A stretch of DNA of 64,000 nt from Prosthecobacter debontii (GTDB taxonomy: Bacteria; Verrucomicrobiota; Verrucomicrobiia; Verrucomicrobiales; Verrucomicrobiaceae), in NCBI RefSeq assembly GCF_900167535.1, contig NZ_FUYE01000002.1, positions 310,001 through 374,000 on the forward strand, read 5' to 3'. Each line of letters opens with the position of its first letter. Within the stretch, counting starts at the first letter, position 1. Below are positions 48,805-58,524 of the stretch, in pieces. The notes beneath the pieces are model-generated. The model saw only the letters and a program-made list of their open reading frames with translations, ran no database searches and was not told the origin of the DNA. A program made the position numbers and the translations under genes.

Positions 48805-51513
48805 TCAGTCTAGCATTCGGGAAAGCTCGCGTGCAATCAAGGTTATCTTATCACGAAGTCCCAAGGATGGGTCCGCATCGTGCAAGACACCCAAAATGGC
48901 ACCTTCAGGAAAACAGAAGGTCATCAGGCGATCTCCCGAGGTAAGCGTAAAAGTTTCCGCACCTTCAATCCCAATCAACGGTGCAAGAGACCGGAGGTGA
49001 TGCGCGAGGTCTATGGCCTGTTTTTGGAACTCTCGCGCCTGAGGCTTATGAGCTCCAGCATGGGAGATGGCATGATCGCCATGCAGGCAAACACAAGCCG
49101 CAATGCCGGGTAACGAGCAGACCATTTCCACCACCCGCTGCGGAGTCAGGTCCTCGTCGGAGCCCAGAAGAGCACGCAGGAGAATCTGATCCGGATTGGA
49201 TTCATGGGACTGGATACCCAGAGCTGGACTTGCCGGCCGGGCACTCGACCGCGAGGTCCCCGGTGGCGAAATGACCGTGCGGCGTTTCTGGGGAGCAACT
49301 TCCTTAGAAGACTCTGAAGTAGGCGGGATGAAAGGCTGTTTGCGAAGAGGCGGTGGCTCATCGTCCTCGGGCACATCCACAACGGTTGTCGCCGCTTTCC
49401 CTGTGAAGGGATTGGTTACCGGGATCGCAGGGGCGGGGGGAACTTGAGCCACACTTTCTTGTGTAAAGCCGCCCATGAGTTCAGCACTGCTGAATCCTTC
49501 AGACGGAGCCTCGGTCTTCAGAGGCGCACGAAATGGCGAAGCAGCCGTAAAGGGAGGAGTAAACTGAGGAGTCGCAGGAGGGGGCTCCACAGCCGACGGA
49601 GGAAAAGCCTCAGTCACTGGTTCAGCCACAGGCTCCACCGTTGGCGAAGACGAGGGAATGGACTGAGCAAAGGGATTGGTAATCGGCGCCGCACCCGTCG
49701 GAAATCCAGGCATCCCAGAGGGTTGAAAAGTGGGAGCCATCGCCGATGCCGCAGGGGCAAAGGTCGGCGGCGGGGACGGGGTGCTGAAGAGCGGAGCCCC
49801 AGGCGCACTGGCGGGGAGATTCGGTGGGAGCGGCGGTGCCTCAGATTGGCCTGCTGTTGCAAATAACGACGCCTGAGGAGCAGGTGCCTCCACTGGAGAC
49901 GAGGGAGGTGCCGCGAAAGCCTGGGGTTGTGCCGGAGGTTCCACCCGCATCACCGGGGCGGCAGGTGCCGATGCCGGAGAATGGCCCAAGCTGGCGAGAT
50001 TCGGCAGCGTGGGAGGAGCATTTCCTGCCAAGGCGGCATTGACCTGCTCGGGTGGAATGCGCACCTGAAAATCACGCTTTGCATGATTCAAAACATTGCG
50101 GAAACCTACATCATTGATGCCATCGATCAGGAGACCGAGTTCGGCCAGCGGAGAGGGGGATTCAGCCCACTGCTTCACCGTCGGCACCGGAATACTCGTC
50201 ATGATCCATGACGGCACCATGACCGGGTCAAACCCGAGTTCCGCCACACTGTAACCCCGCAAAAGAACCGCTAGGCCGACACGCACCGTCGGCCCTCCAC
50301 CCGTACCAGCACCTGCCAGCGAGCTCGAAAAAAAAGTCCCTGCTGCCTTTGCCGGGGCATCAGGAGCAGGCTGGCCTGTCGGCACGGCCTTGGCCCCAAA
50401 CAAACTGGTTAGCGGAGATGGAGCCGGACCCGATGCCGAAGGCCCCTCGACCGGTGCAGGTGCGCCCCCCTGCGATGCGAAAGGAGATGCCGGTAGCCCT
50501 GCCACAGCCCCAGGCGAAGGCACGCTGAAAGGAGAAGCGGATGGGGAGGCTGGAGCGAAGGCCTGAGCCGCCGGAACCGAAAATGGGGAAGCAGGCAGCG
50601 CCAACGGTTCTGGCCCCCTTGGCGGTTCAGCAGGTTTCATGACGGCGAATGGAGATGCCTGAGACGCACCTCCCGCAGTTCCATGATGTGCACTCTCCGC
50701 ACTGACAGTAAACGGGCTGGTCGGGAAAACAGGCATCCCCTGGCCGAGGGCAGGCGCCGCAGCATTTCCAGGTAAAGACAGGGATGGCGCTGCGTCACGC
50801 GGCACATCCGCCAACGGAGGTGGAGGACCGTTGCGCCTGGGAGGTAAAGAAGTGCCCACGCCGCCCTGCGGCATCTCTCCCGCAGGAGGTTGTGTTGGCG
50901 CAGCCATTCCGAAGGGACTTGCGGGTGTCGTTTGCGCCAATCCAAACGGCGATGCAGGGGATGGGGCTGCGGGTGCCGCTTCTCCGTTCATGGGTTGCTG
51001 AGCACTGGCAATCAATCTTGGCAGCTTGGAAGCAGGCAGCGGAACCAACCGTGGATCTTGCGGGGACACGGGGGACAAAAACAGCGCGGGGCAGACGCGG
51101 TAAATCTCGAAGATGGGCAAGGCCGCCTGACCACTACGAAGAGCGGCATCCAGCACTTGAGCAGAAATGGCCACCGGCTGATCAGGAGCCAATCCATTCA
51201 CGCGAGCAAGCTCTGGAGGAAGCTGGGGGAGCACGTCACTCACCGTCAGGGGCGCATTCGCGATTCCTCCCGACTGGACAGCAAAAGGAGAAGCCTGCAC
51301 GGGAGCCGCTTGCAAGGACTCTCCTGAAAGCGTCCGAAACAAGGGCCCTGCTGTCGCAAAAGCCGACTGAGCATTCAATGGCGGAGCCTGCGCAGTGCTA
51401 GCATCCATACCCATGCCACCACCTGCCCAGCCACTCGCATCAGGAGCAGAAGTCCCAGCTTGACCTTGCGGATCAAGAGATGGCTGAAACATGCTGCGGA
51501 ACGAAAAGCCCAT
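48805..51513 (-). CDS. Large SPF-repeat scaffold with C-terminal roadblock/LC7 domain
   Basis: 902 residues, mostly Pro/Ala-rich and disordered, interrupted by two compact domains (about 88-170 and 408-495) and a C-terminal roadblock/LC7-like domain (about 775-902, ending LGLRDKITLIARELSRMLD). In the disordered part the motif SPF, usually ASPF followed by a small residue, recurs nine times (for example residues 74, 188, 199, 266, 287, 309, 328, 342), plus NPF twice. Such linear motifs usually bind a partner. The gene starts an operon with the MglA-like GTPase, 16 bases apart. I do not recognise the two compact domains beyond a shared hydrophobic pattern. Confidence 0.8.
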   Translation of the reverse strand: MGFSFRSMFQPSLDPQGQAGTSAPDASGWAGGGMGMDASTAQAPPLNAQSAFATAGPLFRTLSGESLQAAPVQASPFAVQSGGIANAPLTVSDVLPQLPPELARVNGLAPDQPVAISAQVLDAALRSGQAALPIFEIYRVCPALFLSPVSPQDPRLVPLPASKLPRLIASAQQPMNGEAAPAAPSPASPFGLAQTTPASPFGMAAPTQPPAGEMPQGGVGTSLPPRRNGPPPPLADVPRDAAPSLSLPGNAAAPALGQGMPVFPTSPFTVSAESAHHGTAGGASQASPFAVMKPAEPPRGPEPLALPASPFSVPAAQAFAPASPSASPFSVPSPGAVAGLPASPFASQGGAPAPVEGPSASGPAPSPLTSLFGAKAVPTGQPAPDAPAKAAGTFFSSSLAGAGTGGGPTVRVGLAVLLRGYSVAELGFDPVMVPSWIMTSIPVPTVKQWAESPSPLAELGLLIDGINDVGFRNVLNHAKRDFQVRIPPEQVNAALAGNAPPTLPNLASLGHSPASAPAAPVMRVEPPAQPQAFAAPPSSPVEAPAPQASLFATAGQSEAPPLPPNLPASAPGAPLFSTPSPPPTFAPAASAMAPTFQPSGMPGFPTGAAPITNPFAQSIPSSSPTVEPVAEPVTEAFPPSAVEPPPATPQFTPPFTAASPFRAPLKTEAPSEGFSSAELMGGFTQESVAQVPPAPAIPVTNPFTGKAATTVVDVPEDDEPPPLRKQPFIPPTSESSKEVAPQKRRTVISPPGTSRSSARPASPALGIQSHESNPDQILLRALLGSDEDLTPQRVVEMVCSLPGIAACVCLHGDHAISHAGAHKPQAREFQKQAIDLAHHLRSLAPLIGIEGAETFTLTSGDRLMTFCFPEGAILGVLHDADPSLGLRDKITLIARELSRMLD

Positions 51514-51797
51514 CGGGAGGAAAACTGGGTAGGGGTATAGACGTCGCAGTTAGAAGTCTAGAAACACTAGAAAAGCATACCTAAAACCCTGCCGCCACGC
51601 TATTCGCATAAGATAATAATCAACAGCTCTTAAGTCCAGTGTTTCATGCGTGAGAATTTATTCGTGCCCTTACACCTTGGTTTCTTGGTGAAATCAGGCA
51701 TTCTGCCATGTTTTCCGCCCCATTTCCCACAGGATTCCTCCGCAACCTGACAGATTCGCTGATTGCGGTTGGCATACCCCCAGCTAGATTTTAGCCG

Positions 51798-52274
51798 ATG
51801 TCCACCCATACCTCTGAGCCGAGAATCGAACCGGCCACCATTGAAGATATGCCTCAGCTCGTTGAGTTGCTGGTTGCCTTATTCAGTGAGGAGGCAGACT
51901 TCCGCCCAGATAAAAACAAACAGGAACACGGCCTGCGGCTGATTTTGGAACAGCCCAATCGCGGCCGTATTTTTGTGCTACGTACGGATCACATGGTGAT
52001 CGGTATGGTGAACCTCCTGTTTACCATAAGCACGGCGGAGGGAGGGCTCGTGATCTTGATGGAAGACGTCATTGTGCATCCTCAACACCGTCGTATGGGC
52101 TATGGTGGCCGCTTGCTCCAGTATGCCATCGACTTCGCCCGCGAGAAGCACTTCCGCCGCATCACCCTTCTGACCGACAAGATCAGTGCTGAGTCCCAGA
52201 CGTTTTTTGCCAAGCATGGGTTTAGCTTCTCAAGCATGATCCCGATGCGATTGGTCTTCAGCGAACCCTCCTGA
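51798..52274 (+). CDS. GNAT-family N-acetyltransferase
   Basis: 158 residues. LMEDVIVHPQHRRMGYGGRLLQYAIDFAREKHFRRITLLTDKISAESQTFFAKHGF is a clear GNAT core (V-x-P-x-x-R-x-x-G-x-G/A and C-terminal FFxKHGF). Substrate unknown. The 284 bases before it hold no gene. It starts a short rightward group with the next small membrane protein. Confidence 0.9.
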   Translation: MSTHTSEPRIEPATIEDMPQLVELLVALFSEEADFRPDKNKQEHGLRLILEQPNRGRIFVLRTDHMVIGMVNLLFTISTAEGGLVILMEDVIVHPQHRRMGYGGRLLQYAIDFAREKHFRRITLLTDKISAESQTFFAKHGFSFSSMIPMRLVFSEPS

Positions 52275-52358
52275 CGAGCGATCATGCAATCGATCTTGGC
52301 CTTTCCAGTCTTTCTTCAGAGGCCGGAGGTCATCGTTCATGCGCCGAATACCGCAGCG

Positions 52359-52601
52359 ATGGATTGGTTTGTCATCGCCACGCTCTGCTTTTTCTTTTTC
52401 TTGTTGGGCTGCTTTGCCACAGCGGCATGGCAGATCTGGCGCCGGGCCACACGCCCAGAGCCCCACATCCGATTGCTCATGGAGCTGTCTGAGAGCACCG
52501 AAGATAAAATCATCCAGGCTGCCGAGGAAGCTCCACCGGACAAATCCCCCACCGATCCCCCTACTCCCTGGGAAAAACCGCCGGATTGGTGGAAACAATA
52601 A
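52359..52601 (+). CDS. Small membrane protein, hypothetical
   Basis: 80 residues from the ATG at 52359, with a single very hydrophobic helix (MDWFVIATLCFFFFLLGCFATAAWQIW) and a Pro-rich cytoplasmic or periplasmic tail ending PPDWWKQ. A longer frame starting at 52284 exists but does not begin with typical sequence. No family is recognised. Confidence 0.55.
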   Translation: MDWFVIATLCFFFFLLGCFATAAWQIWRRATRPEPHIRLLMELSESTEDKIIQAAEEAPPDKSPTDPPTPWEKPPDWWKQ

Positions 52602-52651
52602 CCATCATAAATTTAGACATTTTTTGGCCTTTTCATTCGTAGAATAGCGAC

Positions 52652-53551
52652 ATGCGCATTGGAATTACAGGGGCCACAGGATTGATTGGGAGAACTTTTA
52701 CCCAGTTAGCCACAGAAAGCGGTCATGAGGTGATCGCTTACAGTCGGAGCAAAAGGGCCGTTCCACACGCTGCGCAAACCCTTCAAGTTCCGTCCAAAGC
52801 GCCCCATCAGCTTCCTGAGACCACTTTGGATGCCTTGATTCACCTCGCTGGAGAATCCCTCATGGGACTCTGGACCACTTCCAAAAAAGCCCGCATTTGG
52901 AAGAGTCGTGTCGATCTGACCACTCAACTGATAGCCCACCTTCAAAACTCCTGGGCTCCCGCCAACCTTCCCTCCGTTGTCTTATCCGCCTCAGGCATCG
53001 GCTACTACGGGAGCCGAGGTGACACAGACCTCACCGAATCGACGCCCAGAGGCGATGGTTTCCTGGCCGAATTGTGCGAGCAATGGGAAGCTGCGGCCAA
53101 TCAGGCCGAGAGTTGGAAAGCCCGGGTCGTGAACCTGCGCACCAGTGTGGTCCTTGCCCGAGAGGGGGGGGCTTATCAAACCATGCGCAGAGCATTCCGT
53201 CTGGGGTTGGGCGGCAATTTTGGATCTGGCAGGCAGTGGATGTCTTGGATTCATCTCGAAGATCAAGTCAAGATGATGCTGTGGGCTCTGGAGAACCCAA
53301 AAGTTCAGGGTCCCTTGAATCTCAGCGCCCCGACACCGGAACTGAATCACAACTTTACACGCCAGCTCGCAGTCAGCCTGCGACGCCCTGCGGTTCTTCA
53401 TGCCCCCGCCTTCATGCTCAAGCTTCTCATGGGGCAAATGGCCGAGGAAATGCTTCTCGCCAGCCAGAAGGTGATCCCTAGCAAAGCCGCCGACCTCGGT
53501 TATCAGTTCACTTTCCCGATGCTCGAAGATGCTCTGGCCTCTTTGAACTGA
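52652..53551 (+). CDS. TIGR01777-family NAD-dependent epimerase
   Basis: 299 residues. N-terminal Rossmann GITGATGLIGRTFTQL, LSASGIGYYGSRGD, VNLRTSVVLAREGGAYQTMRRAFRLGLGGNFGSGRQWMSWIHLEDQ and a DUF1731 C-terminal part (AVSLRRPAVLHAPAFMLKLLMGQMAEEMLLASQKVIP). This is the YfcH/SulA-type extended SDR of unknown substrate; length fits. Confidence 0.94.
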   Translation: MRIGITGATGLIGRTFTQLATESGHEVIAYSRSKRAVPHAAQTLQVPSKAPHQLPETTLDALIHLAGESLMGLWTTSKKARIWKSRVDLTTQLIAHLQNSWAPANLPSVVLSASGIGYYGSRGDTDLTESTPRGDGFLAELCEQWEAAANQAESWKARVVNLRTSVVLAREGGAYQTMRRAFRLGLGGNFGSGRQWMSWIHLEDQVKMMLWALENPKVQGPLNLSAPTPELNHNFTRQLAVSLRRPAVLHAPAFMLKLLMGQMAEEMLLASQKVIPSKAADLGYQFTFPMLEDALASLN

Positions 53552-53651
53552 CGGATTACCCTCGGGGGGTAAGGGATCCAGGTTTGAGACTCGCCTCCCG
53601 CGGCATCACCGTCTTTGTCTGCTTTTCCAGCCTGTCACTGCAAATCCCCTC

Positions 53652-54530
53652 ATGGCCGCCCTCCAGACCACCATTGGCATCATTTACGATTACGACCAAA
53701 CATTGAGTCCGACCTACATGCAGGACGAGACCTTGTTTCCCCATTTTGGCATCAATCCTGGCCAGTTCTGGAAAAAGAGCCGTGAATTGGTCGATCAGGA
53801 AGGTTACGACGGTGAATTGGCCTATCTCAAGTGCATGCTGGATTACCTGGAGATGGACCGTCCCACCAATGACGATCTACGTGTCCTGGGTGCGCGTCTC
53901 CGTTACTACAAGGGTGTGCCTGAGGTGTTCAATGAGTTGAACAATACCCTCACCAGTCAGCATCGTTTGTTAGGCATCAAGGTCGAGCATTACATCATTT
54001 CCTCCGGCCTGAAAATCCTCCTTGATGGCAGTTCCCTGGCTCCCTTCGTCAAGCGCATCTTCGGTTGCGAATTCGGCCAGGATAAAGACGGACGCATCAG
54101 CTTCCCTAAACGCGTCATCAGCCACACCACGAAGACACAATACATTTTCCGCATCAACAAAGGCATGCTGGAGCCTCATGAAGATGTGAACGACCACATG
54201 GACCCCGAGCTGAGGCCCATCCCCTTTGAAAACATGATCTACATCGGCGACGGCCCTACCGATGTCCCCTGCTTCACCCTGATGAAACGCTACGGCGGTC
54301 ATGCCATCGCCGTTTACAATGCCGATGAAGCCAGCCGCTCCAGCTTCCGTAAATGCTATCAACTCAGCGCGCTGGCAGATCGAGTGAAACACATCGCCCC
54401 AGCCGATTATCGTTCAGGCAGTCATCTGAGGCTCTTGTTGGAAGAAATGGTATTGAGCATCGCCGACAACATCGTCCGCCGGAAAAAGCTCCAGATCGAA
54501 GAAGGCACCGTCTCCGCCCCACACTTTTAA
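53652..54530 (+). CDS. HAD-superfamily phosphatase
   Basis: 292 residues. Motif I IIYDYDQTLSP (DxDxT, the nucleophile Asp in DYDQT), motif II SSGLK (Ser), motif III Lys in TKTQY, motif IV IYIGDGPTDVPCF. These place it in the phosphoserine-phosphatase-like HAD group. Substrate unknown. The 100-base gap before it holds no gene. Confidence 0.9.
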   Translation: MAALQTTIGIIYDYDQTLSPTYMQDETLFPHFGINPGQFWKKSRELVDQEGYDGELAYLKCMLDYLEMDRPTNDDLRVLGARLRYYKGVPEVFNELNNTLTSQHRLLGIKVEHYIISSGLKILLDGSSLAPFVKRIFGCEFGQDKDGRISFPKRVISHTTKTQYIFRINKGMLEPHEDVNDHMDPELRPIPFENMIYIGDGPTDVPCFTLMKRYGGHAIAVYNADEASRSSFRKCYQLSALADRVKHIAPADYRSGSHLRLLLEEMVLSIADNIVRRKKLQIEEGTVSAPHF

Positions 54531-54546
54531 ACTCGACTGCGGTCCG

Positions 54547-55608
54547 TCAGCTTTCCCCTTTCTGGATAGGTATTGCGGAAACCCTGTCTTGAAGTGATGC
54601 GCGACGCGCTTGGGCTTCACCCACCAGCACAGCTCCCCAAGCGCGCAGCTTTTCAAAGCCGAGTAAACACACCCCAACGGCTAAAACCGAAAGCGCCAGC
54701 CCCAGTGTGCCCAAGGCTGTCTTCTCCGTGTAGCAGGTCCAGACAAACTGCCCCACGCAGAGAATCGCCACGAAAAGCAACGTTGGTTTACGGCCAATCA
54801 GATTAACCACAAATACTCCCAATGGGGCCCCCAAGGCGACGACTGGCGCCGCCGCGAGCCAGTTTTCATACACGCCTGGCTGCACCCCAGTGAATAGGTT
54901 TTTAAACACGATGCCGTAAACCGATGCGAAGGCCATGATCACCACTGAAGTCGGGATGGCGATCTTGAGATCCGCGCGGCATAGCAAGACCAGCATGGCA
55001 TAGAGAACCATGTCGATGCCCACCCCAGTCACCGATGTCACCGAAGCGGCAGCTAAAGCCCCCGTGACTAGGCCGACCCGGAAGTCCCATCGCTCGTCAA
55101 ACTCCGTCATCCCATCATGGGACGCGATCTCGCGAATGCGATAGAGATGCAAGACTCCGAAACTAGCCCAGATCACCGCGAAAACGATTTTGATCCACAG
55201 ATCCGGCACCACGGGTGCCACCCACAGGATCCCCAGCGGCAAGGCCAAAGCACAGCCGGTAATTGCCCCTTTCAGCATGGACCAAGCGAGAGGCTGACGT
55301 CGGCACAAGATGAAAATGCTCGCACTGGTCATGCCGATGGACTGCACCGCAAAGCTGAAGTCCCTCCCAAGGCTGGCGGGTAATTCGAACAAAAGCACCA
55401 GGATGGGAAACCCCACCGTCCCGCCTCCCATCGGGGTAGAACCCGCCACATAACTCCCCATCGCCATCGAGAGAGCGATCGGCCAGTGCTCCTTCACGGC
55501 CGTCCAATTCTGCTGCCCAAAAACCAGCCAAACCCAAGTGCTGTAAAAACAAGCGAGCCAAAAGAACCAGATCCAAAGATACTGACGACGAGGAGGGCGA
55601 ATAGACAT
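54547..55608 (-). CDS. TauE/SafE-family sulfite or sulfonate exporter
   Basis: 353 residues from the ATG at 55608 with about eight hydrophobic helices. Family motifs: MGSYVAGSTPMGGGTVGFPILVLLFELPASLGRDFSFAVQSIGMTSAS near the start and GALAAASVTSVTGVGIDMVLYAMLVLLCRADLKIAIPTSVVIMAF in the second half. TauE/SafE proteins export sulfite, sulfoacetate or other organosulfonates. It converges with the HAD gene, 16 bases apart. It is 26 kb from the SsuD-like gene, so a link is only suggestive. Confidence 0.88.
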   Translation of the reverse strand: MSIRPPRRQYLWIWFFWLACFYSTWVWLVFGQQNWTAVKEHWPIALSMAMGSYVAGSTPMGGGTVGFPILVLLFELPASLGRDFSFAVQSIGMTSASIFILCRRQPLAWSMLKGAITGCALALPLGILWVAPVVPDLWIKIVFAVIWASFGVLHLYRIREIASHDGMTEFDERWDFRVGLVTGALAAASVTSVTGVGIDMVLYAMLVLLCRADLKIAIPTSVVIMAFASVYGIVFKNLFTGVQPGVYENWLAAAPVVALGAPLGVFVVNLIGRKPTLLFVAILCVGQFVWTCYTEKTALGTLGLALSVLAVGVCLLGFEKLRAWGAVLVGEAQARRASLQDRVSAIPIQKGES

Positions 55609-55819
55609 GCAAAAGCAGTGGGTTGGGGACAGCTTGGCGGCCACTGGTGCCTTCCAATTTATATTACCCCAAATAGATAATGAGCATGAAACATATACCC
55701 ATCAGGCATAAGAGACCTTTTTGACGAATGATCGCGACCCATCAATCGACTTCCCATGCGCACTCACTAATTCAGCCCTCCAGAGGGAGTATTATAATCC
55801 AAACGAAGCGATCTTAACA

Positions 55820-58150
55820 TCAAGATTGCCGGGACTTCAGGAGGAAGTGAGTCCCAACCAAGGCGATCAAGGCAAGCACAAGCAAAAGGTAATCCCAACG
55901 GAGCATCGAACTGCTGGCGGGAGGTGATTGGGGGGCGCTCGGAGTGAGGATAGGCTTGGGTTTCTTGGTGACTTCTGATTTGGCAGGTGCCGCAGGCGGA
56001 TCAGCCATAACAAACTTTCGAACCCGGATATTTCGAATCTTTAACTTCGCATCAAACGGCAAGCGATGGGAGACAAACCCGATTCTCCCTGTGGTGCCTG
56101 TAAGATGCATGTCTTCCAATGCATACTGCTCGGCGATAATCTGACCATTCAATTCGTAGTGCACCTTATCCTTGGCAATCCGGACAAGAAATGAATTCCA
56201 TTCTTGCTGACTAAAAGGTTGCGTAGGAGTTCCCAGTTCAGGCTTCACACGGAAGGCTTGCCCTCGATTACTCCCAGGGTCTGAGAAGGCCATAAAACGA
56301 ATCCCATCCTCGGCATCACCAACCACACGCGGTGCCCAGCGTAGCAGCGTGCCGAAGCCGTATCCTTTGGGAGAAAGCTCCGCGTGCTGAGGATTCTCGA
56401 AAGCAATCTCACAACGCATCTCCACGTCATGCTCAAAGGGGATGTCCATCGCTAAGGCTGACCATGTGCTATCGTCTCCAACAGCGACCAGTGTTCCGTC
56501 TTCCGATACCTCCCATCTCCCGGCGGTTTGGATGAAACTTTTGAGATGTTTACGCGGAATGATTTTCACCCACTCTCCCTGATTCAGTCGCTCCAGGAGG
56601 CTCCTGGCTTCACCGGTTTCCTCGACATAAGCCCGCGCATCTTCAGACAAGTCGGCTTTCGCGAGGTCTTCCAGCAATTGATCTCGCAGAGCTTCATCCG
56701 TTGTCTTGGGCATCAACGCCAGCTTTTGAACTTCCGATCCATACTTTCCAGAGCCAGCCGCCACCTCACCTCGAAAGCGCGGCTCGTGCAGGAGCATTTG
56801 ATGCATAAATTCGATCGTGCAGTAGTGGAGCGATCCAATCTCCGTCAAAGCCTGATCCGCCAGTGCATAATCCCCCACCAGCCAGGCCCCCAAGGCAGCT
56901 GTGGAACGGCGGAAATGCTGCAATTGCGCGGGCAGGCCTGGTTGTTCCAAGTAGCCCTTGGCCATCGCCCGAATCGGTTCTCTCACTCCCTCCCGACCAA
57001 AGGCTTCAAAGGCATCATTGTTTTCATCCGCCACATCCATCGCTGCATAAAACATTTGGGCCGGCACTCCTGTATCGAACCGCTTGGTCGCAGCACAGGC
57101 TCGGCCAAAGCCGAGCATGAGTTCATGACTCCCGCACCAACGCGGGCGGTAAGCCCAAAGTAGCTTGTTGTAGGCCTGCTGGTAATCAAACTGTGCCTGG
57201 ATAGAACGATCAAACCAAAGCCGCAGTTCATCAAAATCCTCACACTCACCCATCGTCACTGTGATCATCAGCGCGGCGGCTTCGGGCCGGTCGGGCGAGG
57301 CTTGCCAGGCTTTGACCAGATGCTCACGGGCTTTTGACAAATGTCTGGCAAAGCCTTCCCACTGCGCATCTTTGACCTTAACCGCCCAATCAGAAGAACG
57401 TTCCAACCAAGCGAGCTCGATCTCGCCAAATCCGCGCAACGTCAGCTTCACCCACTCAGGCCAGGCACTACTGTCCACCGAGTCTTGCCAGCGCGTCAGA
57501 TATGAAGGCAAGGTGATTCCCACCAGGATGAGCGCCGCTATTTGATGTCGAACCAACACCACCTCTGCTCCTGCATCATAAGTGCCGTCGTGAAGGGCTT
57601 TGATCATCACCTCCACCAGTCGGCTACGGACATAACGGTATTCGGCCCCTTGCTTCATGAGCTGAGGGATCTGTGTGCTGAGTGCCATCGCCTCCACCGC
57701 TGTCGGTAGGTCAGGCATGTTCAAAACACGCTCCAGTAATTCGCGGCTATCGCGCCAGTTTTGCCTTTCCGCATAGTAGGCCTTCGCAGCCAGCGTCAGC
57801 AAGAGAGGATCATCGGCTCCTTCTTTGAGCAACTGACGAAACCTATCCGCCAAAGGCCATAACGGATGGACTATCACCGTGCTGGTGGCCTGCAACTCCA
57901 GGGCTGATTCCACCAAGGCCGTTGCCGAAGCCCCCCAAGGTGTGTTCTTCCAGCGCTCTTTCCCGGGGGTGAGCAGTCGGCGCTCTCCCCAGGCTTTTTC
58001 CGTAAGAAGGTAATCGCGCTCCGTCGGGCCATCCTTTTTCACCTCAATGGAGGGGACCTCAATCAATCTCTGTTCTGGTGGCCGCAATGGAAGAGCCCAC
58101 AAAAAGGAAGTCCCTAGAAGGACGGTTACCAGAAGAATACCTCGGAACAT
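55820..58150 (-). CDS. Large secreted membrane-anchored protein with LamG-like domain
   Basis: 776 residues. Signal-like N-terminus (MFRGILLVTVLLGTSFLWALP), a helical middle with repeat-like helices (LLEDLAKADLSEDARAYVEE; KAYYAERQNWRDSRELLERVL) and then, about 530-705, a concanavalin-type sandwich (GRWEVSEDGTLVAVGDDSTWSALAMDIPFEHDVEMRCEIAFE ... NSFLVRIAKDKVHYELNGQIIAEQ ... RIGFVSHRLPFDAKLKIRNIRVRK), as in DUF1080/LamG domains. It ends in a Pro-rich linker and one transmembrane helix (LLLVLALIALVGTHFLL). Probably an envelope protein. Enzymatic activity is not shown. Confidence 0.75.
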   Translation of the reverse strand: MFRGILLVTVLLGTSFLWALPLRPPEQRLIEVPSIEVKKDGPTERDYLLTEKAWGERRLLTPGKERWKNTPWGASATALVESALELQATSTVIVHPLWPLADRFRQLLKEGADDPLLLTLAAKAYYAERQNWRDSRELLERVLNMPDLPTAVEAMALSTQIPQLMKQGAEYRYVRSRLVEVMIKALHDGTYDAGAEVVLVRHQIAALILVGITLPSYLTRWQDSVDSSAWPEWVKLTLRGFGEIELAWLERSSDWAVKVKDAQWEGFARHLSKAREHLVKAWQASPDRPEAAALMITVTMGECEDFDELRLWFDRSIQAQFDYQQAYNKLLWAYRPRWCGSHELMLGFGRACAATKRFDTGVPAQMFYAAMDVADENNDAFEAFGREGVREPIRAMAKGYLEQPGLPAQLQHFRRSTAALGAWLVGDYALADQALTEIGSLHYCTIEFMHQMLLHEPRFRGEVAAGSGKYGSEVQKLALMPKTTDEALRDQLLEDLAKADLSEDARAYVEETGEARSLLERLNQGEWVKIIPRKHLKSFIQTAGRWEVSEDGTLVAVGDDSTWSALAMDIPFEHDVEMRCEIAFENPQHAELSPKGYGFGTLLRWAPRVVGDAEDGIRFMAFSDPGSNRGQAFRVKPELGTPTQPFSQQEWNSFLVRIAKDKVHYELNGQIIAEQYALEDMHLTGTTGRIGFVSHRLPFDAKLKIRNIRVRKFVMADPPAAPAKSEVTKKPKPILTPSAPQSPPASSSMLRWDYLLLVLALIALVGTHFLLKSRQS

Positions 58151-58221
58151 ACGACCTCATTACTCGATTCACCTCACAACGTAAAGGACTCAGCACCCTA
58201 CGACTTAAGCAAATTGTAATA

Positions 58222-58460
58222 TCAATCCCCCGCCAGATCCATACCCGCCTCGACACCTGCTCCATCCAGCAGATGCTCGACGAACTGCCGGGCCACCCAG
58301 GGGGCGCGGAGAACGCCTTTGGACGCCCCGGGTGGCGGCCGATGAGGGCATGATGGCCTTTGATGATGGGGCGAACACCGGTCTGGTGGCCGTTAACGAT
58401 GAAGTCTCGCAGGAAGAGGGCGCGCAGTTTGGTTTCCAGACCTGCTAGGGACTCGGGTGA
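58222..58460 (-). pseudogene. C-terminal remnant of the FAD oxidoreductase gene at 60181-61230
   Basis: The minus-strand translation shares long matching blocks with the last 80 residues of the intact gene: GLETKL, TGVRPIIKGHHALIGRHPGRP, then KGVLRAPWVARQ and GMDLAGD before a TGA stop. The piece between HPGRP and KGVLR (about ten codons) is missing and the two halves are in different frames, so no protein can be made. The 5' three quarters are absent. It is the remains of a duplication that now flanks the 58525-59868 gene. Confidence 0.88.
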
Positions 58461-58524
58461 AACACGAGGTGCAGATGAGAAAAGACATTCGCATTTTGCC
58501 TGGCATCTCTTTGGGGAGCGTCGA

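Noticed and set aside
49444..49866. Arg/Ser-rich open frames opposite the SPF-repeat gene
   Set aside because: They are complementary-strand artefacts of Pro/Ala codons.
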